A stretch of DNA of 64,000 nucleotides from contig ML976787.1 of NCBI GenBank assembly GCA_010015655.1, positions 62,001 to 126,000 of the forward strand, given 5' to 3'. The translations under genes and the position numbers were made by a program. Shown in pieces: positions 57,401 through 64,000 of this stretch. Under the pieces are notes generated by a model, which made no database searches, had not been told where the DNA came from, and worked only from the letters and a program-made list of their open reading frames with translations. This DNA comes from Bimuria novae-zelandiae CBS 107.79 (lineage: Eukaryota > Ascomycota > Dothideomycetes > Pleosporales > Didymosphaeriaceae). Positions within the stretch are counted from its first letter, which is position 1; each line of letters starts with the position of its first letter.

Positions 57401-58357
57401 GTCGAGGTGGATATGTCTTGAACATATCCACGCGTACCTATTCCCTCTATCTGTCTCATGCTGACTTTCTTAGGTATCAATGATCTTCTTCGCTTCGATT
57501 TCATGGATCCACCTCCAACAGCCACAATGCTGGGTAGTTTGGAGGAGCTGCATAACCTCGGTGCGCTCGACGATGAAGGCCTCCTCACTCGGCTTGGTCG
57601 CCAAATGGCAGACTTCCCCATGGACCCCTCATTGTCGAAGGCCCTCATCAAATCCGTGGAGTTAGGCTGTTCCGATGAGATACTAACCATAGTATCCATG
57701 ATTTCCGCCACACAGAACATTTTCCACCGCCCGCGAGAAAAGCAGCAACAAGCCGATCAGAAGAAAGCCAAGTTCAACGACCCCTCCGGCGACCACATCA
57801 CACTCCTCAATGTGTACAATGGCTGGAAAGCAAGCGGCTACTCGACGCCTTGGTGTTTTGAAAACTTCATCCAACCGCGGAACATGCAGAGAGTGAAGGA
57901 TGTGCGACAGCAGCTCCTAACCCTCATGGCCCGCCACAAGCACGCCCTCACCTCGTGCGGCCGCAACACGCAAAAAGTGCGCCAAGCACTGTGCTCAGGC
58001 TTCTTCCGCAATTCCGCCCGCAAAGACCCCTCGGAAGGCTACAAGACGCTCGTCGAAGGCACGCCCGTCTTCCTGCACCCCTCCTCGGCGCTCTTTGGTA
58101 AGCCTGCCGAGCACGTCATCTACCAGAGCTTGGTCGAGACCACGAAGGAGTACATGCACGTCGTCAGTGCCATCGAGCCGAAGTGGCTGGTTGAGGCGGC
58201 GCCGACGTTCTTCAAGGTTGCGCCGACGGATAAATTGAGTAAGAGGAAGAGGGCGGAGAGGATTCAGCCGTTGCATAATAAGTTTGCGGGTGAGGACGAT
58301 TGGAGGTTGAGTGCGCAGAAGAAGCAGGGGAGAGGTGGAGGTGGTACTTGGGGTTAG
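54476..58357 (+). CDS. prp22: PRP22/DHX8 DEAH-box pre-mRNA splicing helicase
   Basis: Exons 54476-56197, 56285-56504, 56569-57384 and 57474-58357 give about 1213 residues (human DHX8 about 1220). Domains in order: an N-terminal helical region (1-80), an RS/charged segment (about 150-220), an S1 RNA-binding domain at about 245-325 ([20 protein letters not shown] ... [12 protein letters not shown]), then the helicase: GDTGSGKTTQ (motif I, split by intron 1), [14 protein letters not shown] (Ia), LDEAHERT (DEAH), [10 protein letters not shown] (III), [11 protein letters not shown] (IV), [16 protein letters not shown] (V), [14 protein letters not shown] (VI). Winged-helix, ratchet and OB-fold (HA2/DUF1605) regions complete it. 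Prp22 promotes the second splicing step and release of spliced mRNA from the spliceosome in the nucleus. The S1 domain separates it from Prp2, Prp16 and Prp43. Confidence 0.96.
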
Positions 58358-59009
58358 AAGCCTAGCCTGGTATTGTGCGTCATTCAAGCTAGGCGATATA
58401 GGAGCAGATGGTATGGAGAGTTTGTCTTGGTGCATTGCATTTCAAGTTCAGGTTTAGAATCAAGCATATGCGTATTACGAGTACCGATTCCCTTGCCGCT
58501 GCGGCGTGCAGCCGCTAGACCAAAGCCGCCATGGCGTGGACTGCAAACCCCTCTTTTGGGCAATATCTCCTGCTAACTATCGTATCAACTTGCAAGACAA
58601 CACTAGTCGCCGTGTTCACCATCATTATTGACTCTTCGTCTGGGCATGCGATCGTTGGCACGCGCTGTTCCTAAGACTATAATGACAACTGGTAAGAGGA
58701 CTCCAAAAGAAAAAGCACAGATAGGTACGATGGCTGCGCGGGCAGTCTCAACTAGTTCAAAAGTCGACTCGGAGCTTTACTAGAAGACCGGCACCAGGTT
58801 CAGCATCCCGGTAGATCTACCGCACCATGCAGCGGCTGCAAGCCAGGGCGCGAAGTGGCTTGTATCCCACAAGTGGGGTAAGGGAACGTTGTTGCCACAG
58901 ATATACCTATACATCACTTTTTACTGCGCTCTTTGTAGAGGAGCATTCGGTCCGTATATCGGGCGATATTCTCCTCCTTTTGCACACTTCCTTCCACTGT
59001 CCGTACACC
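58358..59009. other. Intergenic
   Basis: The 3' flank of PRP22 and the promoter of the permease gene. Only short frames. Confidence 0.5.
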
Positions 59010-60723
59010 ATGGCGTTCCCCCGTCCAAACGGAAAGGAGAACGAACAGACCGTGAGCACAACCTCGTCCCCAGTCTTCGACGAGGGAATCACCACTGTGA
59101 AGAAGAAGTATCATGGGACGGAGAGCGATCAACATGAGATGAACATGTTGGGGAAGAAACAGGTCTTGCGCGTGGGCACCCCACCCCCATTCGATACCGG
59201 CCGTAAAGCATGAAGTTGACTCTGAATGCAGCGTAACTTTTCGTTCCTGACGATGCTGGGGTTTGCCTCGACGTGCATCGCTTCCTGGGAGGGGATTCTT
59301 ACGTATTTGAACTTCATATTGATTGATGGCGGGACACCGCTGCTTTTCTGGGGGTTTGTGGCTTGTGCGACGGGTATGACGCTTGTTTATGCGAGTCTTG
59401 CGGAGATGAGTTCGATGTCTCCCACAGCGGGTGGACAATATCACTGGGTCTCTGAATTTGCGCCACGAAAGTACCAGAAAGTCATCAGTTATTACTCGGG
59501 CTGGTTGACAGCGGTCGGATGGCAGGTGTATCTTGCAAGTGTGTGTTTCCTGGTGGGCACGACCATCCAGGGCCTTATTGCACTGAACAACCCCGACTAT
59601 TCGTACGCGAGATGGCATGGCACGTTGCTAGCCATCGCCATCGTTTTCTTCACGATTAGTTTCAACACCGTCTTTGCCTCGAAATTGCCGCTTGTTGGTA
59701 AGCCCTCCGTCTCAAAAGTCTTCCCTCGATGCTTCGATCTATGCTGATCTATGACTAGAGGGCATAGCCTTAGCCGTCCACATAACCGGCTTCCTCGCCA
59801 TCGTGATAACCCTATGGGCAACAGCACCCCGTCGCACGGCCGCCGACGCCCTCCTTAACTTCACCAACGAAGGCGGCTGGTCCAGTACTGGGCTCTCCTC
59901 TATGATCGGCCTCCTCGCCCCCACCGCTGTCCTCGTCGGCTACGACTGCTCCGTCCACATGTCCGAGGAGATCCGCGACGCTTCGATCACACTCCCCCGT
60001 GCCATCATGGGCAGCGTCATGCTAAACGTCACCCTCGTCTTTACCATCATCATCACCATCAGCTTTACACTCGGCGATCCCGCCGACGTGCTCGCCTCGC
60101 CCACCGGGTACGCTTTCATCCAGACCTTCTACGACGCCACGGGCTCCCTTGCCGGCGCGTCGGTCATGACCTTCATTGTTATTTTCATGCTGAGTGTGTG
60201 TGCGGTGAGCGAGGCGGCCACGTGCTCGAGGCAAATATGGAGTTTTGCCCGCGACGCGGGGCTGCCGGGACATAAATGGCTCTCGCAGGTGTCGCCGCAT
60301 TGGAATATCCCGCTCCTGGGCATTGTTGTTTCGCTGAGTATCTCTGCGCTGCTCAGTCTGATTAATATCGGCTCTTCGGTGGCGCTGAACGCGATTACCT
60401 CGCTTGGTGCCGTTGCGACGTTGCTCTCGTATTACCTCACTATAGGCTGTCTTGTACACAGACGACTTTTTGGTGCACCACTGCCGGATCGGCGATGGTC
60501 GTTAGGGAGGTACGGGCTTGCGATTAATGCGGGGGCGTTGGTGATATTGACGCCGCTGATTTTCTTCCTGACTTGGCCGTTGACGACGCCAGTGACGGCG
60601 GAGACGATGAATTGGAGTAGTGTGATGTTGCTTGGTGTGTTTGCCATTGCGACGGTTTATTATGTGGTCAAAGGGAGGAGGGAGTATGTGGGGCCTGTTG
60701 TGCTTGTTAGGAGGGATGAGTGA
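59010..60723 (+). CDS. APC-family amino acid/GABA/choline-type permease
   Basis: Exons 59010-59171, 59232-59697 and 59759-60723 give about 530 residues. After a polar N-terminus comes the fungal ACT/GABA-permease signature RNFSFLTMLGFASTCIASWE, then MSPTAGGQYHWVSEFAPRKY, SKLPLVEGIALAVHITGF (across the second splice), VGYDCSVHMSEEIRDASITL, FARDAGLPGHKWLSQVSP and about twelve membrane helices. Members carry GABA, choline or other amino compounds across the plasma membrane. The Uga4/Hnm1-like branch is the nearest I can name. The second acceptor (ACTAG at 59754-59758) was chosen because it restores VEG-I-A, the usual family sequence. The first intron keeps frame for some codons before a stop, so retention would truncate the protein. 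Confidence 0.9.
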
Positions 60724-60872
60724 GGAAGGAGTTCGTCGCGGCGATCCTTCGTGTTGAGGATGGCAACCCGGGGTAGGTAAATCCGGTACGCTGCTCGCAA
60801 CCACAACCATGGTAGAGGGATGAAAGGGAGCCAAGAACAATGAAGGATTTGGATGTCTACTCCCATGTTGGC

Positions 60873-62819
60873 TCATCGGATCTCTATCTCTTCCATATTT
60901 TTGTCCCGGCATAGCTTGAGTAGAGCGTCTGTGTCAAGATCCATCAGCCGAGCAACATAACAGCCCCCAACTAGCTGGTAGAATTCATCCTGAGGCCGAA
61001 GCACCATTGGCATGGGCGTTTCCGGAAGAAACCGAATAACGTCGCCAAATCGCATTGCCGCCGGACCAAGCCCTATATGACCTGTTTCAACTACAAACAT
61101 TCTTTGTCCATCCGGGAAGACGTGCCATGCAACCGGCGCCCCCAATAAGTAGGGACTTGCACCTTCGTTAACAAAACGATCCTCGCTTCTCCTCATAGAC
61201 TCCAGCATTGTTTGCACGTCCCTCTCTTCTTTAATATCCTCTAGAAGCATCCGAAGGAAACCAGATAGCCTGGGAAGGGTTGTCTCAGGATAGAAACGTC
61301 TGCTGACGATGTCAGTGCCTTCCGTGATAGCTTCGGAAAAGTCAATATTCAGATCTTCTTCTGTGGTAGCTTGGTCGTCTAACCGGGGCTTAATAATCTC
61401 TGTCCAGATGTCTATTATAGGTCTGCAGAGTGCTTCACTGATGTCAACCTCTTCCGACACGTTGAGAACGCTCGCGAAGTGTAGGCTGCTACATGAAAGG
61501 GTCTTTGTCCTAGGATGTACTGAGAACATAGAGTGATTTCCCAAATGGCTGAAGAGTGTCTGAAAATTTTCGTATGTTCGACCGTTTCGAGGAATCCTAG
61601 TCCAGTCAGGCACCCACGAAGGATAGGAGTCTTGGGTCCAGCGCTCTAGCGCAGACATATGTCTGACACTTCTAAGCAAGTCACCGGCAAGCCCAATAGA
61701 CGCGGCGTTGATAGCAAAGTTCTCATAGACCCAGAGCGCCGATTTCGAATAGTCTGCTTTGATGATATTTGCAAGGCGCGCGGTCGGCTCATGCTTCGAT
61801 TCTGAAAAGAGGCCCAAAAGCGCGTAAATCTTATCGCGCACGTCTGTACAGTGTAGTCCATGTGTCCATCTTAGTGCCCTCAAGATCTCAATAGATCCGG
61901 AAGCACTTCGCTTCTTGATGTCGGCGAATGTTTCAATCTTGGCAATATCTTTGCCAACGGGGATAAACGGAAGCTCGTTCGCTACCGTGAACGCATCGAT
62001 GGCGGTTTGAATGTGGTTCCAGCTGATCTCGCATTTACCCCAAATAACCCAGGCTGTCTTCGCTAGCACGAGTTCCTGAATGACCCAAGTGCGTTCGAAC
62101 CAGCTGCACTCAGCGAATCTATTCATCGGACCCGTCAATTCGAGACGATCCGCTAAACGGAACCCGTGGAAGTCTTGCTCACTAATTCTCAAGCATCTGT
62201 CGAAGACTATGGGAGCAAGACCCTCCGGGTCAGCTCCAAACCATATTATAACGCGGTCCGCTTCTCGGTAGATATCACCCATCAGCTGGACCTGCTGTCC
62301 CCTCTCGACCTTGTTGCTTTGGTCAATGCAAACCCCATCGATCCATATGATACGAGGCTCATGTGGTTGACGAAGGCGGCAAAGAACTTCGTATAAGCTG
62401 TTCGTTACTGCTACACTCTTTCCGTCGCAGAATATCAAATGGGTAAAACTGGAATCGCCCCACACGTAAGATATTGCCTCGTAACCGGGAGCAGTACCAA
62501 GAGCATGATGCGCTAAATGGCATGAGAGTGGCTCGCCTGACGAGGATGGGTAAATTGTGAGAAGTCGGATGTCCTTGTGGCTCTCAAGCCGCTGGTATGC
62601 GAAGACACTGTCGTTCTCTTCGGGATACTCTGATCCACGTTCAACACCGCTGGTCTCTGTACGATAGGACGTCCTCTTACCGAATAGCTTAACTGTTTCG
62701 TTTCCGCTGAATGCTCCCAAAGACGCTGAATCCATGGAGCCAAAGATCACGATTGGGAGCCTGCAAGGCGATGGTAAAGCTAAGGTTCCTAGCCCTGTCG
62801 TGATTTCTATGGCGTCCAC
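60873..62819 (-). CDS. HET-domain (heterokaryon incompatibility) protein
   Basis: A single exon, 648 residues. The HET domain lies at about 105-265, with the three conserved blocks GYEAISYVWGDSSF, IIWIDGVCIDQSNKVERGQQ and CSWFERTWVIQELVLA. The C-terminal 380 residues are typical of the large fungal HET family, with YSKSALWVYENFAINA (interval helix), YPSWVPDWTR (common in this branch) and AWHVFPDGQRMFVVETGHIG near the end. HET domains are TIR-like and trigger programmed cell death after non-self recognition when fused to or activated by partners. No NACHT, WD or ankyrin repeats are present, so this is the HET-only class. The N-terminus may start at a later Met (62735). Confidence 0.9.
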   Translation of the reverse strand: MDAIEITTGLGTLALPSPCRLPIVIFGSMDSASLGAFSGNETVKLFGKRTSYRTETSGVERGSEYPEENDSVFAYQRLESHKDIRLLTIYPSSSGEPLSCHLAHHALGTAPGYEAISYVWGDSSFTHLIFCDGKSVAVTNSLYEVLCRLRQPHEPRIIWIDGVCIDQSNKVERGQQVQLMGDIYREADRVIIWFGADPEGLAPIVFDRCLRISEQDFHGFRLADRLELTGPMNRFAECSWFERTWVIQELVLAKTAWVIWGKCEISWNHIQTAIDAFTVANELPFIPVGKDIAKIETFADIKKRSASGSIEILRALRWTHGLHCTDVRDKIYALLGLFSESKHEPTARLANIIKADYSKSALWVYENFAINAASIGLAGDLLRSVRHMSALERWTQDSYPSWVPDWTRIPRNGRTYENFQTLFSHLGNHSMFSVHPRTKTLSCSSLHFASVLNVSEEVDISEALCRPIIDIWTEIIKPRLDDQATTEEDLNIDFSEAITEGTDIVSRRFYPETTLPRLSGFLRMLLEDIKEERDVQTMLESMRRSEDRFVNEGASPYLLGAPVAWHVFPDGQRMFVVETGHIGLGPAAMRFGDVIRFLPETPMPMVLRPQDEFYQLVGGCYVARLMDLDTDALLKLCRDKNMEEIEIR

Positions 62820-63294
62820 GAAGCACAGGTGAGTTTAAGAGATAACTTGAAGTTTCGTATAGATTAAGGTCTTTGACCGAAATCGCGATTGTCACCAAGT
62901 TAGATGAAGGTGAAACAAGGCAGCTACCCCACTATAAGAAACGCATCTTGTGCTATTTTTACACCAGCTGAAAAACATCGCTACCACAGAAATAGCTGCC
63001 AGCTCAATCACGAAAGGCACCTTCTACTTTCTTCTTATCGTCCTTCACGACCTTAATATGAGATGCGACATACAGCAATTGCAACGCGACGGCTACACCA
63101 CCAGCTCCCCTTCCTCCCTGTTGTGGAAGCAGCACAATCCCGGAAGCAAGCTGTATACCCCACACGCAACTCCAGCAAAATGAAAAAAAGGCCCCTCCAA
63201 CTCCACAGCCACACCCCTTCGACAATGATTGTGTTCTGTCGTGACTTAGAGAACCTGCAAAAAAACAGGGATTCACGAACCTCATCCCGCAAAC
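62820..63294. other. Intergenic
   Basis: The promoter of the HET gene and the 3' flank of the partial gene. No supportable coding region. Confidence 0.5.
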
Positions 63295-64000
63295 CTACGC
63301 ATGCATCCCCCTCACATGACCTTCAACAACACTGCCCTTCCACCCGCCCTCCGCCCTATACACACTCCTACACCCCCTTACAAAACACCGCTCATGCATT
63401 TCCTCATCCGCATGCACCAGCACATCCTCCCACCTTAAACACACCCCATGCGCCTCGCACTGTACCGGAAAATCCGCATAGTGCCCCAACAACCTCATCC
63501 GATCCGGCACAAAGATCCCACAGCTCGTACACTGCTCGCGCTCCGGATTCGCCGTCGCGGTTACGCTGCGCGTGCCGTGGATGTCGATGGCGTAGGTTAG
63601 CTGCGTGATGGCGTGGGCAGCGCTGAGGCGCTCGAAGGCGTAGCCGAGGGGCTTGAGGTTTGAGGCTGAGAGGAGGGGGTCGGTGCGGCGGTTGTAGCCA
63701 TGGCTGTGGCTGTAGTTGTCGTAGTCTTCGTCGAGGTAGTGATGAGAAATGGGGGAGTGGTAGCCTGTGAGGGCAAGCGCGTTGGAGGAGGTATGTGGGC
63801 GGTAGCGCTCGAGGGCGTCGTGGGAGTCGCGGAAGCCGATGGCGAAAGGCTTGCGCGAGCGGTGAGGGTGATGGTGTTTTGTGAGCGCGAGGTTACTGCC
63901 AGTTCGGTAGCGGATGCCGTTGGAGTCGGACGTGTTGTAGTAGGTTTGGACGTAGGGGTTGTGGTGCGTGCAGTAGCTACCGCGCCCGGTGAAGTGGGCG
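63295..64000 (-). CDS. C-terminal part of a His/Tyr-rich gene with a Cys/His zinc-binding-like tail
   Basis: The minus strand is open without a stop from the right edge of the window to the stop at 63295-63297, about 234 codons, and the start lies outside. The visible protein begins AHFTGRGSYCTHHNPYVQTY and is rich in His, Tyr and Ser. Its last 75 residues hold a spaced Cys/His pattern, CTSCGIFVPDRMRLLGHY then CEAHGVC ... HADEEMHERCFVRGC, resembling a zinc finger or treble-clef-like site. Codon use is strongly C-ending, as in neighbouring genes. I do not recognise the family. Longest-frame scans that require a Met show only its final 70 codons. Confidence 0.7.
   Translation of the reverse strand, partial: AHFTGRGSYCTHHNPYVQTYYNTSDSNGIRYRTGSNLALTKHHHPHRSRKPFAIGFRDSHDALERYRPHTSSNALALTGYHSPISHHYLDEDYDNYSHSHGYNRRTDPLLSASNLKPLGYAFERLSAAHAITQLTYAIDIHGTRSVTATANPEREQCTSCGIFVPDRMRLLGHYADFPVQCEAHGVCLRWEDVLVHADEEMHERCFVRGCRSVYRAEGGWKGSVVEGHVRGMHA

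Noticed and set aside
51851..60723. Possible metabolic cluster (dioxygenase plus permease)
   Set aside because: PRP22 and other housekeeping genes lie between them and there is no shared regulatory or pathway signal, so co-location is not meaningful.

Overview
The window is nuclear DNA of a filamentous ascomycete (Pezizomycotina; Dothideomycetes is my best guess, not provable here). Reasons: short introns (about 47-90 nt, a few longer) with GT..AG ends and CTAAC-like branch points, intron-split housekeeping genes (prp22, mzt1, svf1), a HET-domain gene, a LAT permease, and transposons decayed in the style of repeat-induced point mutation (RIP), where C>T / G>A changes turn CAG, CAA and TGG codons into stops.

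Layout. (1) 1-4908: the end of a pogo/Fot1-type element, then decaying single-copy DNA with an F-box/LRR-like pseudogene and a GH13 alpha-glucosidase pseudogene cut by a transposon. (2) About 4909-25335: an AT-rich transposon graveyard that can be resolved into a nested stack. A Copia element (5135-19704) holds a second Copia (8418-15431), which holds a short non-coding LTR element (9270-11001). The outer Copia's 5' LTR also carries a MITE-like insert (5218-5504) next to a pogo/Fot1 element (5507-7640). A Tc1 DDE_3 remnant follows, then an inverted-repeat element (20846-25335) whose right inverted repeat is split by another pogo/Fot1 element (23227-25321). (3) 25608-64000: GC-balanced, gene-dense DNA with a LAT amino-acid permease, a mitochondrial helical-repeat protein, a PhoD-like phosphatase, a DUF2293 protein, a DUF1763-like small protein, a CCDC25 homologue, MZT1, a membrane GNAT, a HAL4/SAT4-type kinase, SVF1, a divergent histone H4 variant, a TauD-type dioxygenase, a small membrane protein, the PRP22 DEAH helicase, an APC permease, a HET-domain protein and a partial Cys/His-rich gene running off the right edge. 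One degenerate Tc1/mariner element (47396-49175) sits between SVF1 and the H4 variant.

How things fit together. The host genes are mostly independent housekeeping genes, not a pathway cluster. Three divergent pairs share intergenic promoters (DUF2293/DUF1763, CCDC25/MZT1, small membrane protein/PRP22). The most distinctive signals are: the ordered nest of elements with readable target-site duplications; a shared architecture in which four pogo-type element families carry a tandem pair of 16-17 bp motifs inside their inverted repeats; decay of the two genes next to the graveyard by RIP-like stops; and an H4 variant with an 80-residue N-terminal extension and a transposon 150 bp upstream of its start. 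Exon boundaries below were worked out by eye from splice sites and reading frame.
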